From Sphingobacterium daejeonense (GTDB lineage Bacteria; Bacteroidota; Bacteroidia; Sphingobacteriales; Sphingobacteriaceae), in the NCBI RefSeq assembly GCF_901472535.1, contig NZ_LR590470.1, positions 2,046,001 to 2,110,000 of the forward strand: 64,000 nt of DNA, read 5' to 3'. This document shows, in pieces, positions 48,598 through 57,432 of the stretch. Numbering within the stretch: position 1 is the stretch's first letter; each line of letters opens with the position of its first letter. The position numbers and the translations under genes were made by a program. The notes below the pieces were generated by a model. That model saw only the letters and a program-made list of their open reading frames with translations. It was not told the origin of the DNA and did no database searches.

Positions 48598-49278
48598 ATG
48601 CGTTGGATACTAATTTTTTTATTGTTCTTTACTTGTAACATTTCAAATGCTCAAGAAAGCAAAATATCGGTGAGCAAAGAGGCCGTTAAGATGGATTTTG
48701 AGGGGTATTTGCTCAAGATTACTGTGGTAAAAGATGGAGAAAAGTACGAGACAAAGCAAGGGAATTACCAGGATTGGGTTGATTTTATACGTCAATTTCC
48801 GTTCAAAGAACGGGCAGAGATATTAAAACAGCTATCGAATTATTTTGATGATTATTCCCTGTGCAGCAAAGCTGTAGAAGGGCTATTCCCAGGCACAGGT
48901 ACTGTAAGAACAATGGGCCACTATTCAAAAGAAACGCGATATACGATTGCAGTGGAAGCCATGTTTTTGATCAATTGGATGACTTTCGGGGATATGGCTG
49001 CCTTTCTGTCGACAAAACCCATCCTTTTTGATGTGGAGAAAAAAAAAGCTATTTCTTATGATGATTTTGAAAGCATCGAAAAGCTTGCAAAGGTGTATAG
49101 GCAGTGGGTGAAAAAAAAGCAAAAAGACGAAACGATCTCAATTTTTGAGATGTTTGAACTGGATAGTGGTCCGGTGATCTGGGAAGGAAGTGACGCTATG
49201 CAGACAGAGGAAAGAAAGCGTTATTTTAAAAAAACTTTTAGAAATACAAACAAGAGCTATATAAAGGATACTAAATGA
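48598..49278 (+). CDS. exported putative immunity protein, 226 residues
   Basis: Signal peptide MRWILIFLLFFTCNISNAQ, then an alpha-rich mature domain (GNYQDWVDFIRQFPFKERAE, MGHYSKETRYTIAVEAMFLI, EKLAKVYRQWVKKKQKDETI). Periplasmic. Intact. Follows a toxin-like fragment and precedes another small gene; the series of such genes supports an immunity role, without direct evidence. Family not recognised. Confidence 0.5.
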   Translation: MRWILIFLLFFTCNISNAQESKISVSKEAVKMDFEGYLLKITVVKDGEKYETKQGNYQDWVDFIRQFPFKERAEILKQLSNYFDDYSLCSKAVEGLFPGTGTVRTMGHYSKETRYTIAVEAMFLINWMTFGDMAAFLSTKPILFDVEKKKAISYDDFESIEKLAKVYRQWVKKKQKDETISIFEMFELDSGPVIWEGSDAMQTEERKRYFKKTFRNTNKSYIKDTK

Positions 49279-49437
49279 GCCGATAACGAATAAAAAAAAT
49301 CTTTACTCCAAAGCCATAAAACTTATAAGAAAATGCCTGAAAAAGAAGGTAGGTTGAGACTTTGACTAGACGGGCGATTAATCAACGTACGTAACACCAG
49401 TTCTAGCAAAGAGCCAACTTTGGAAATTACAATAGCG

Positions 49438-49857
49438 ATGGTTCTAAAACTAAATTTCGATATGAAAAATAATAATTTTAAAGCTTGTTTCTCTGAAGAG
49501 AATTTTAAGGAGGAGCTTTTTTTTTCAGCATTAATTGATGACGATAATGGTTTTATATTAGAAGTTAACCCTATAAATACTTTTAAAATCTTAAGAATTG
49601 AATTTGACTATCATGTTATATATTATGAGAAAATCCCAGACTTTGCTTCCCTAAAGTATATAGAAGAAAATGGATTGTCGAATATTAAGGAACAATTTGT
49701 TGTTTTTGATAATTCGGATTATATTGATAAAATAGTTGCAGATAGTTTAGGATTTTATGATGAAAATCAAATAATTCATTTACTTTTTAAGCATACAGAT
49801 GGTTTAATTCATATCCTTACTGGTAAAATGCCAAAACTTATCTGGCAAAATGATTAA
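49438..49857 (+). CDS. putative immunity protein, 139 residues
   Basis: From ATG 49438: MVLKLNFDMKNNNFKACFSE, NFKEELFFSALIDDDNGFIL, and LKYIEENGLSNIKEQFVVFD. No signal peptide, acidic, cytoplasmic. The 160 bp before it (49279-49437) hold only broken frames. An earlier TTG start at 49420 is possible. Family not recognised. Confidence 0.5.
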   Translation: MVLKLNFDMKNNNFKACFSEENFKEELFFSALIDDDNGFILEVNPINTFKILRIEFDYHVIYYEKIPDFASLKYIEENGLSNIKEQFVVFDNSDYIDKIVADSLGFYDENQIIHLLFKHTDGLIHILTGKMPKLIWQND

Positions 49858-49888
49858 AATTTAAACTATAGTTGTTATTTCAATAGTG

Positions 49889-50049
49889 TTCAACAAAAGG
49901 GCGGACAATCTGTGGAAACGGCCGGTACACAAAACGCTCAGCGTTTGGGATGGGAAATAGGAATAAGGAATTCTACAAAGGGTATTGGTGCCTTACCATA
50001 CCGTTGGATAAGGGCGACACCTGGAGCTTATAACTACTTAAAAAAATAA
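49889..50049 (+). pseudogene. toxin C-terminal remnant 3
   Basis: Start-less frame VQQKGGQSVETAGTQNAQRL then GWEIGIRNSTKGIGALPYRW and ATPGAYNYLKK-stop. GC-richer than its surroundings and ends three bases before the next gene start. Rhs-tip remnant by position and context. Confidence 0.45.
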
Positions 50050-50052
50050 ACT

Positions 50053-50571
50053 ATGCGTATAATTTTTTTTATTGTAATAATTTGTTCTTTTTTTTCTTCT
50101 TGTATTTCAAGTGAATAAGAGGAGAAAAATAATGATTTTTCATTTTATCTGCCAGATGCTGATCTATACCTAACAACTTCAAAGCGATCAGGAGGAGATT
50201 TTTATGTGATGTTTTCAAAAACGGATAGAATTAGTCAATTATCAGATAGTACAGACTATATTAAATGCGATATAAGAGATGCCGTTTTAGTTATTGTAAT
50301 AGATCCTCAAAATAAAAATGATCTATATTTTATGTATCCTCATACTAGGAAAGTTAACAAAAAACATCTTAACCTTGTCGAATTGGATTCCGATGATTTT
50401 ACAAATAGATTTTATCATCCAGGGCTTGAGACTAATCCGGACACATTAAAGAACCCATATAAGGAGTTGTTAATAGCGCCAAAGACTTATCTAATTACAC
50501 TTCGAAAAGATTCGATATTTGGTCATCAGATAAAAGCTAAAAAAAGGCAATATGTGGCTAGAATAAAATGA
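50053..50571 (+). CDS. lipoprotein, putative immunity (in-frame stop after signal)
   Basis: ATG 50053 gives a lipoprotein signal MRIIFFIVIICSFFSSC, then CISSE and an in-frame TAA at about 50116; the same frame continues EEKNNDFSFYLPDADLYLTT through VIVIDPQNKNDLYFMYPHTR to the stop at 50571. One base change would restore about 172 residues. It starts three bases after toxin remnant 3. A periplasm-facing lipoprotein immunity protein is the inference; family unknown. Confidence 0.5.
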
Positions 50572-50581
50572 ATAAGATATT

Positions 50582-50647
50582 GACACAAGATTCTATGATG
50601 CGGAGATCGGGCCGTGGAACGTCGTGGATCCGCTGGTGGAAATGTAA
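50582..50647 (+). pseudogene. Rhs-core fragment
   Basis: Reads [20 protein letters not shown], the Rhs repeat-associated core motif (compare [20 protein letters not shown] at 54213), then a stop. Only 22 codons of the core survive, GC-rich within AT-rich DNA. Confidence 0.75.
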
Positions 50648-50739
50648 ATAAGTTTCTCTCGATAGTAGGTATTTATTTTGGATAAAAAGCCACTAAAAAT
50701 TATTTTGATTATTCTAAAAAAAGAGAAAGAAAAAGAAAC

Positions 50740-50890
50740 TGATGTCCCATCTTGGACTCTTGTAAAAAACCTAAATCGGGTGAAAATGGCAAGAATTTGC
50801 TAAAAGATTAATGGACGAGAAATATGGTGCGGTAAAATGGAGGTATACTCATCCAGGAAGCGAATATAATATAATTAAAAATTTTGAGAT
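50740..50890 (+). pseudogene. toxin C-terminal remnant 4
   Basis: In pieces: KPKSGENGKEFAKRLMDEKY (with one frame slip), then GAVKWRYTHPGSEYNIIK. GKEFAKRLMDEKYG followed by SEYN.IKK is a recurrent C-terminus of Rhs-linked polymorphic toxins in this phylum. The following gene is of an immunity family (DUF7336-like). Confidence 0.55.
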
Positions 50891-50906
50891 AGAAATAGAA
50901 ATTAAT

Positions 50907-51128
50907 ATGAAAGAAGTTTTTATTTTATGGCATACCCATATTGATGATAGGCTTGAGAATGGAGAGGATTTTAAATTAATTGGAGTATATAGCTCAATTA
51001 AAAATGCGGAACAGGCGATCAATAGAACATCTAAACTTGAAGGGTTTAAAAATAATTTAGATGGGTTTGAAATTTCAGCTTATAAATTAGACTCGGATAA
51101 TTGGACTTCTGGTTTTATTACCGATTAA
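50907..51128 (+). CDS. DUF7336-like small protein, putative immunity
   Basis: 73 residues from ATG 50907: MKEVFILWHTHIDDRLENGE, DFKLIGVYSSIKNAEQAINR, LEGFKNNLDGFEISAYKLDS and NWTSGFIT. The pattern (VYILWH...KLIGVYSS...A..AI.R....GF...GF.I..Y..D...W..GF) fits DUF7336, small proteins often found next to polymorphic toxins. Directly behind remnant 4. Intact. Confidence 0.6.
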   Translation: MKEVFILWHTHIDDRLENGEDFKLIGVYSSIKNAEQAINRTSKLEGFKNNLDGFEISAYKLDSDNWTSGFITD

Positions 51129-51723
51129 ATTTGAACAGGCTAGGTTATAGTGTAATAAATCACTCTATATTAATTGATAAGTTAGATAGAAAACGGTTTA
51201 TTTCTGAATTTCGAGAGTTAATTTTGAATGATGAAAATTCAAATTAAATTTTATCTATCCGTGGGAATTATTTGGACAATTATAAACCTAACGAAGAATT
51301 GCGAAGGTAAAAGTTCCAAATTATTATGGTGATGATAAAATAGATGAAGAAGTAAAAGGGGCTGGTGGACCGCCATGCTGGTTCCCTTTGGGAAAATGCG
51401 GAGACAAAAGTTTAGACTATTGGATTGGTATGGGTTAAACTGTTCGGGCCAAAACCATACCCTCTATGGCGCGGTTAACAGACAACAATTGAATTTCACC
51501 AGGTAGTTGATTTGAACATGCTACATCTTAACATCAACAGAGTGCCGATCAGGATGACCCACCAAAAAAGGAAGTCTGTATTAATTGTGCCTATAAAAAT
51601 ATTCTTAACAAAAAATAACAGACAGACAGTATTGTTGTTAAAGGTCTAAAGCTTGATTAAATACTTTAAACAGGATGGAATGGTAAATGTTGGACGTATC
51701 CTACACCTAAATAATTCATTGAT
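51129..51723 (+). other. toxin and immunity debris
   Basis: About 600 bp without an intact gene. Recognisable scraps: LGYSVINHSILIDKLDRKRF at 51135-51240; GAGGPPCWFPLGKCGDKSLD at 51360-51430; SADQDDPPKKEVCINCAYKN at 51540-51620. Frames are broken between them. These look like successive worn toxin tips. Confidence 0.5.
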
Positions 51724-52077
51724 ATGGAAAATAGAAATCTAAATATTCAAGAGGTTTTATTTGTGGAGAGTCTTTTGAAAGATACAGTTGAATGGAAAAA
51801 GTACATTCTGCAATTGAGGACTGCTAAGATTATAGATCTAAATGTTAAATATTGTTTGCGGTTTTTATTGCAGGAATATAATTATAATGATATTGAAACT
51901 TTTGGAAGTAATATGTTGCAGAAGCAGGTCATCGACTTAGATAGTGTGCCCGTTTTAATTTCTTTAGATCTTGACAGGAATGGGAACCTTTATGAATTGG
52001 ATGTTTGGAAATCAGATTTTTCTGACATATCCATAAATATATTTGACACCAAAGTTGTAGTAGTAAACCGTCATTGA
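51724..52077 (+). CDS. DUF6984-like protein, putative immunity
   Basis: 117 residues. Ends with VIDLDSVPVLISLDLDRNGN and LYELDVWKSDFSDI, which fits the DUF6984 pattern (V.ISL..D..G.LFELD.WK.DFS). Start MENRNLNIQEVLFVESLL. Cytoplasmic. Intact, behind the SADQDDPPKK scrap. Confidence 0.55.
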   Translation: MENRNLNIQEVLFVESLLKDTVEWKKYILQLRTAKIIDLNVKYCLRFLLQEYNYNDIETFGSNMLQKQVIDLDSVPVLISLDLDRNGNLYELDVWKSDFSDISINIFDTKVVVVNRH

Positions 52078-52273
52078 TCTACTTAGGATATAGTTCATCA
52101 CAAGTGAATATGGGGGAATTGCTTATGAAAAATTCTTTAGAAGAACAGGCTAATGTGGAGGATGCAAGGCATTAATACATTCACGATAAACTTATATATC
52201 AATCAACTGGGGATATAGGATATTGATGTTTCTAATTCGACATTTGGTAGTTCAATTATTAAATAAAAAATCA

Positions 52274-52672
52274 ATGAATAAAATAGGTTTATATTTTGTA
52301 TGTTTAATCTGTCTATCTTCTTGTTTTGTCCAGAACCTCAATCGGGATTTAAATAATCGATTTTATTCAACAGGCCATATGGGGATGCCTGGAGAATATG
52401 GTTTTATTTTTAGTGATGACAGTCTTTTTTATTACTCTCAAACGGTTCCAGGCATTTACTCGGAGGGATATTATAAATGGATAAGTGATGATTCCATAAG
52501 ATTTGAAAGCAGACAGATTAATCCATATTCCAGTGCTATGAATTGCGTGTATAATAGTATTAGTGGAAAAATCGCTGTGTTAAAAGGCAAAAAGCTTTAT
52601 TTTAATGGTTTCACCTATTTTTTGAAAGAAAGAAGAAAAAATTCCCAACCAACAAAAGTTCATCGGAAATGA
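52274..52672 (+). CDS. small lipoprotein, putative immunity
   Basis: 132 residues from ATG 52274 with lipobox LSSC at about 15-18. Mature part beta-rich: GEYGFIFSDDSLFYYSQTVP, GYYKWISDDSIRFESRQIN. Looks like a small lipid-anchored beta protein facing the periplasm. Overlaps the next gene by four bases (ATGA), so they are co-translated. Confidence 0.55.
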   Translation: MNKIGLYFVCLICLSSCFVQNLNRDLNNRFYSTGHMGMPGEYGFIFSDDSLFYYSQTVPGIYSEGYYKWISDDSIRFESRQINPYSSAMNCVYNSISGKIAVLKGKKLYFNGFTYFLKERRKNSQPTKVHRK

Positions 52673-53192
52673 GTTTTTCGACTACAAAATTGGAATATCT
52701 TATAAACGATAGCAGAAACATTTTTTATTTATTCCATTGGCGAAATTTAAAAACAAAAGTTTTTTTTCGATTTATAAAAAAGAATCACAAGCGATACATA
52801 GTGACCTATTCATCCCGACTTCTTTTATGGAAAAAATTAAATTGGTTGAATTAAATACATTTTTACGGAGAACATTAAATTCTCCATTACATTTGGATTT
52901 GGAAAATTCCGTGAATGATTCTTTTGAAGATTATTTGAGTCGACAAAGTGTTTTTTTTAAGATTAAGGATTTAAACAAGGAATTGACTATTACGTTTATT
53001 GATGGTGTTTGGGGTAAAGTCATTGTGCCTTCGAAACATTCTGGTTCAACCTATATAGAGGAATACAACAGGTCTAGATTGAAGAAGTTAGACAATAGAG
53101 CTGGATTCTATGAATATTATTTATTAGAAACAAAAAGCTTTACTCCTTTGGTTTTTATTACTGATGATTCGTTGATTAGGGTAAATGGGTAG
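52669..53192 (+). CDS. hypothetical protein, putative immunity (one frame break)
   Basis: Starts MSFSTTKLEYLINDSRNIFY; near 52737 the frame slips and continues KFKNKSFFSIYKKESQAIHS and VWGKVIVPSKHSGSTYIEEY to the stop at 53192, about 173 residues in all. Overlap with the upstream lipoprotein implies shared expression. Family not recognised. Confidence 0.45.
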
Positions 53193-53204
53193 AGGATGAG
53201 TTAA

Positions 53205-53303
53205 ATGTCAGCTGGATTACGGTGCAATACTTTGATTGCCTTATATGAAAAACGCTGAAACTTGGTTTTCTGAAAATATGCCTAATTGGAAAGAACTTTT
53301 TTA
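53205..53303 (+). pseudogene. Rhs core scrap joined to toxin tail (remnant 5)
   Basis: CAGCTGGATTACGGTGCA encodes QLDYGA, a piece of the Rhs core, and is joined directly to the tail AETWFSENMPNWKELF. Everything between core and tail has been deleted. Confidence 0.6.
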
Positions 53304-53313
53304 GTTTTATGAA

Positions 53314-53970
53314 ATGGTATTAAAGAAATTTTTTGGGTATTTTTCCGTTAAATCTATTCCTTTTTTAGAATACAGTTTTCTGAGAGGTTTTCAAACAGAG
53401 AATATATATTGTTCATATATAGAGCTTGAACAAATCACGGGTGTGGGTGGTACAATTTTATTAAGCGTGTACTCTTCAAACACAAAACACGAAAAGCTTT
53501 TTGGTGATATTATTTGTTATCAGTTCAGTAAAAATGGAATAGATAAATTTATTGTTGATTTCACTGAAGATGTTTGTATAGAAAGGCAAGATCTTCCATC
53601 TTTCAAATATATATCTGATAATGGAACAACATTTTATATGTCGGAAGGACGATATTTACTTATGTACGCAAATAAAGTTCAGGGTCGTAAATCAATAAAT
53701 CACCTCAATTATTTTTTTATACATAGTGCTATCCATATTAGGTTTAAAATCGTTTTAGAATACTATAAGCGTGAATATGGTATATCTTGGGAAGATCGAG
53801 AGAAGTTGTACGATATTATGTCTGAAATTATGTGTCAGGATAAAATTACAAAGCTATTTTCTAAAGAAGAAAAGAGCGAACTCATAGAAGATTATCTTCG
53901 TATAGAAAGTACGACACCGCCATTTAAAGATATACCAGAAAAGGATAGAGAAAAAGTGACAAATCAATAA
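53314..53970 (+). CDS. putative immunity protein, 218 residues
   Basis: Follows remnant 5 by 10 bases. [60 protein letters not shown] and a Lys/Glu-rich C-terminus. Cytoplasmic. Shares the DLP.xKY pattern and its position with 47497-48192. Its stop overlaps the start of an Rhs-core segment, so a new Rhs tip was placed immediately behind it. Confidence 0.5.
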   Translation: MVLKKFFGYFSVKSIPFLEYSFLRGFQTENIYCSYIELEQITGVGGTILLSVYSSNTKHEKLFGDIICYQFSKNGIDKFIVDFTEDVCIERQDLPSFKYISDNGTTFYMSEGRYLLMYANKVQGRKSINHLNYFFIHSAIHIRFKIVLEYYKREYGISWEDREKLYDIMSEIMCQDKITKLFSKEEKSELIEDYLRIESTTPPFKDIPEKDREKVTNQ

Positions 53971-53975
53971 AGAGC

Positions 53976-54901
53976 TTCAACCTGGTGACCTACAGCCACC
54001 ACTATAACCTGACGGACCATTTGGGCAATGTCCGGGTGGTGATCAAGCGCGAAGGGACGGCAACGGCTCCAAAAGTGGGCATCTTCCAAAGGCAGGACTA
54101 CTATCCGTTCGGCAAGACCAGGGCCATTGTGACTGGCGGTATAAATCGCTACCTTTACAATGGCAAAGAGAAGCAGGAAGAGTTGGGAGACCAGCTGGAT
54201 TACGGAGCAAGGTTCTATGATGCAGAGATAGGTAGATGGAATGTGGTGGATCCGCTGGCGGAGAAGATGCGTAGGCATTCGCCTTATAATTACGCGTTCA
54301 ATAATCCGATAAGGTTTTTCGACCCGGATGGAAGAATCCAATAATCCCTTGGTTGCTTAGAACATTAGCTACCCAAGGTGGTAGGCGAATGGTGTTAAAT
54401 GGAGCAGCCTTAGCTGCAGGAGTTACTGTTGTAGCCGTTAATCAGGATAATTTCCAGAATAATAATCTTATAAAAAGGGATGGTACACGGAAAGATATCC
54501 AGTTAAATCCTTTTATGCTTAATTCGGATAAAAGGGATACAAAGGAAGTCGGTACACAGAATCAAGGAAAGGGAGAAGTTGAAAAGGGTGACTACTCTCA
54601 TTTAAAAGAACCTCGGACAGTCGGCGAAGGAAGAGAGACTACAAGGGCACAACGGCAGAGGATATTTGAGGAAAATAAGAGACAAAACGGTGGAGAACTA
54701 GTTAGTGATGGAGATGGACGGAAGTTAAACCCTCCTAAAGCTAACCAGAAAGGTGAGCCTGCTGTTATAAATCAAGCAGAGGTGGATCATAAGCAATCAA
54801 GGAAAAATAATGGAACGAACTCTAACTCAAATATGAGAGTTATTTCCAAGGAAGAAAATCTAAAAAAAATCAAGCAACAATTTTTAAATGGAATTGCATA
54901 A
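53976..54901 (+). CDS. orphan Rhs core plus GH-E/HNH-type nuclease toxin domain (one frame break)
   Basis: No start: the core begins abruptly ([20 protein letters not shown]). The Rhs-associated core follows: [69 protein letters not shown] slip near 54345 leads to the variable tip, from [13 protein letters not shown] to the nuclease region [40 protein letters not shown] and [11 protein letters not shown], whose VDH...GGTNS.SN..V.S...N layout is that of HNH/ENDO VII (GH-E-like) toxins. The core is GC-rich, the tip AT-rich. An immunity gene overlaps its end. Without the secretion-competent body this can serve only as a tip cassette or recombination donor. Confidence 0.7.
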
Positions 54902-55183
54902 TTATTTTTCAGATCCAAATGAAGCTGTTTTGACGACTTCATTCGTATTGGATAAAGAGGATCAAATAACAAGAGTATATCATTATTTAGAAGATGGGAT
55001 GTGGGAATTTAGTGGCGACTCTAAGGTGGAAGAATCGAACTATAGAGTTGTTTCATTAGAAGAAATGATTAATCTGGACAACACGCTAATTTCTTTATCG
55101 AATATGGATCCGGGTATTTTGCTTATAGAGCTATAGGAAAGGATGTTTTTGTGATAGAGAAAATACCAAATGATAAACATTAA
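54888..55183 (+). CDS. immunity protein for the GH-E-type nuclease (one frame break)
   Basis: Starts 14 bases inside the toxin frame: [40 protein letters not shown] and YRVVSLEEMINLDNTLISL. After a slip near 55110 the family ending reads MDPGYFAYRAIGKDVFVIEK to the TAA at 55181-55183. About 98 residues, cytoplasmic, acidic. Similar proteins occur beside nuclease toxins in Bacillus and Bacteroidota. Overlap with the toxin is the best local evidence for pairing. Confidence 0.65.
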
Positions 55184-55211
55184 TTCAAACATTTAGATTA
55201 AAGAAATAGAT

Positions 55212-55617
55212 ATGGTTTTCAAATTTTCCAATAAAAAAGGCTAAAAGAAAATATACTTTAATAAGCTTATTACTATTTATTGTTTCAGGAATAATTAAAT
55301 TCGAACTCAATATAAACATAACTAAAAGAATTCTTAGATTTATCTATATGCTTTCTGGTATATCAGCACTTATCTTACAGTTCGAGTGCTTTAATACCTT
55401 CGGCAACAGATGTCGGAACTTTTGCCCAGTTTGGGACAAATATAATAGTTGGACGATTAGGGCTGTCGTCAGGAACAACCACAACCAATTCTAGTGGGGG
55501 GAAGCCAAACTCAAATTACCCAGCCTTCAAACGGTGTCGTGATATATAACAATGGAGGAACTGTTCCTTCTTTGCAACTTCGTTCGAGGGCGGTAAGAAG
55601 GATTTTGGAGAATTAAC
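55212..55617 (+). pseudogene. membrane-protein scrap followed by an Rhs-tip remnant (remnant 6)
   Basis: 55212-55390 reads, with slips, KYTLISLLLFIVSGIIKFEL and ILRFIYMLSGISALILQ, two membrane helices. From 55385 a different piece begins: SSALIPSATDVGTFAQFGTN, IVGRLGLSSGTTTTNSSGG, then after a G-run slip TQITQPSNGVVIYNNGGTVP and LRSRAVRRILEN-stop. Ser/Thr/Gly-rich linkers of this type sit between Rhs core and toxin. Confidence 0.45.
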
Positions 55618-55629
55618 GAATCGTATGTT

Positions 55630-56103
55630 ATGGTAAAACAAATATTGCTCTGTGTTTTTTTAGGTATTGCGTCTAATTGTTATTCTCAGGATAAAGAGGT
55701 CAATTTCATTATATTGATTGATGGAAATCTAACCCAGATCTATGGCGAGAATATTATCATGAAAAACGGTCAAGGAGAGGAAGAAGCTATAAGGATACAT
55801 TACGTACCTGGGAAGTTGTCTGTGGAAGAAAGGTTATATGATAAAATTATATCGGAATCCGTTGGGGATCTCATGTTAAATCTTCAGTACATCAAAACTG
55901 AAAAAGGAGATGCAAAATACTTGAGCTATAAAATCGGGGACTTCAACAGGGATTGGCTGTCAAAAGGAAATTACTTTATATTGTATGTCTATACCGCTGA
56001 TGATAAGGGTAATAGGAAAAGGTTTGGGTTTTTGCCTGGACAAAAAATCACTTATGAATATGATTGGTCTCAAGGATCAATGAGAAGAGCAACAAAAAAT
56101 TAG
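55630..56103 (+). CDS. exported putative immunity protein, 157 residues
   Basis: Signal peptide MVKQILLCVFLGIASNCYSQ, then a beta-rich domain: FIILIDGNLTQIYGENIIMK, YLSYKIGDFNRDWLSKGNYF, LYVYTADDKGNRKRFGFLPG. Thirteen bases behind remnant 6 and last in the array. Periplasmic. Family unknown. Confidence 0.5.
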   Translation: MVKQILLCVFLGIASNCYSQDKEVNFIILIDGNLTQIYGENIIMKNGQGEEEAIRIHYVPGKLSVEERLYDKIISESVGDLMLNLQYIKTEKGDAKYLSYKIGDFNRDWLSKGNYFILYVYTADDKGNRKRFGFLPGQKITYEYDWSQGSMRRATKN

Positions 56104-56246
56104 CCCCCCATCAAAAAGCCCCAGCTAGAAAACGCGTCTGCGGCATTTAAAAAAAACACGCCCTCTGGCATTTTACCCGTTGCATATTACCCTATTTCTT
56201 ACCCTTCAACTTTCTCAAATCTCACATCTCACATCCCATATCCACC
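56104..56246. repeat. short intergenic repeats closing the Rhs array
   Basis: Degenerate GCGGCATTT and CCCTCTGGCATTTTACCC units and ATCTCACATCTCACATCCC, matching the repeat families on the left side of the array, so the array is framed by the same repeats. Confidence 0.5.
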
Positions 56247-57425
56247 TTAGTCATAAAACTCTTGGTCAAAGTTTTTCGGCTCTTTGTTTTTATAGGCTTT
56301 GGTATCTGTTGATTTTTCGGAGTCTTTTGGTTTTTTAGTTTTCTTTTGGATAAACTCAGCTACTTCCACGATTCTTGGGATACTACTTTTTGGAGCCATA
56401 TGGCGTAGTTTACGGATTTTGCGTCTGCGTTTGTAGTTGCGGATAATATCGCTGTCGCGGTAGAGGTTCCAGTTCATTAGGAGTACGCTGAACAGCACTA
56501 CTGCCAGACCGATGATCTGCATGCGGCTCACGATATGGTCGGTAAAGAAATGCACCAATATCAAAGCAACGATAGGGTTTACATAGGCATAGGTGCTGAC
56601 TTCCGTTGCCGGACGAACCTGCAATAGGAAGATATAACAGCTGAATGCCAAGATAGATCCCATCAATGCCAGGTAGATCATGGCACCCCAGTATTCTGTT
56701 GGAACGGCACTGAATTCGAAATCACGGTATTCACCATTTAATAGCGCAACAGTGGTAAAGGCCGTACCCGCAACAACCATTTGCCATGCCGTTTTGACCA
56801 TTACGTTCAAGTCCTCTTCGGGTTCCTGCGGAGCATCAGAATCATTTAGTTTCTTCTTTTCAGAGTTCTTGCTGTATTTGGAAATAAGTGAACCAACAGT
56901 CCAGCCAATCGTTCCCAATGTCATGACAATCATCGCGGTTAACTTTTTGTCGCTGTTTCCGGCATTTGCTTCCGGACCGAAGATCTGTTCTGCAAAAAGC
57001 ATGACAACACCCAAGAAACCCAAGATCAATCCCAATAAAGTTGGAATGCTCGAGAAGTTCTCTTTCCATTTTGGTTTGTCCAGGATTATGAACCAAATGG
57101 CGGTTGCTGCAGATAGAATGGACACAATAGCGCTGGAGATAAACTGCTCCGACCAGATAATTGCAGCCATGTCTATAAATAGCAATAAGAACCCTACGAG
57201 TGCGGCATCCTTAACGGCTTTTTTGATATAGATCTTATAACCCTTCATCCAGCAATAAAGCATCAATAGGGAACCCGCAATGATAAATCGGATAGATCCT
57301 AAAACGAAAGGTGGGAAAGCATGCAATGCTTTCTCGATAAAGAAAAAGGTAGATCCCCAAACGATGTATACCACCAAATAAGCAAAAATAATGATGCTTC
57401 CTGATGGACTAGTTGATTTAACCAT
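56247..57425 (-). CDS. EamA/DMT-family transporter
   Basis: 392 residues, about ten membrane helices in two EamA halves: YLVVYIVWGSTFFFIEKAL opens the first (WGSTF is typical), AMIYLALMGSILAFSCYIFL and RPATEVSTYAYVNPIVALIL lie in the second. Between them is a charged insert (KKKLNDSDAPQEPEEDL), and about 90 hydrophilic residues follow the last helix (RNYKRRRKIRKLR). Drug/metabolite exporters of this family move amino acids or nucleosides. The Lrp/AsnC regulator gene just upstream (7 bp) supports amino-acid export. Confidence 0.8.
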   Translation of the reverse strand: MVKSTSPSGSIIIFAYLVVYIVWGSTFFFIEKALHAFPPFVLGSIRFIIAGSLLMLYCWMKGYKIYIKKAVKDAALVGFLLLFIDMAAIIWSEQFISSAIVSILSAATAIWFIILDKPKWKENFSSIPTLLGLILGFLGVVMLFAEQIFGPEANAGNSDKKLTAMIVMTLGTIGWTVGSLISKYSKNSEKKKLNDSDAPQEPEEDLNVMVKTAWQMVVAGTAFTTVALLNGEYRDFEFSAVPTEYWGAMIYLALMGSILAFSCYIFLLQVRPATEVSTYAYVNPIVALILVHFFTDHIVSRMQIIGLAVVLFSVLLMNWNLYRDSDIIRNYKRRRKIRKLRHMAPKSSIPRIVEVAEFIQKKTKKPKDSEKSTDTKAYKNKEPKNFDQEFYD

Positions 57426-57432
57426 GATTTAT

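Noticed and set aside
47276..56103. Integron-like or phage region
   Set aside because: No integrase, attC-type sites or phage structural genes; Rhs core scraps explain the arrangement better.
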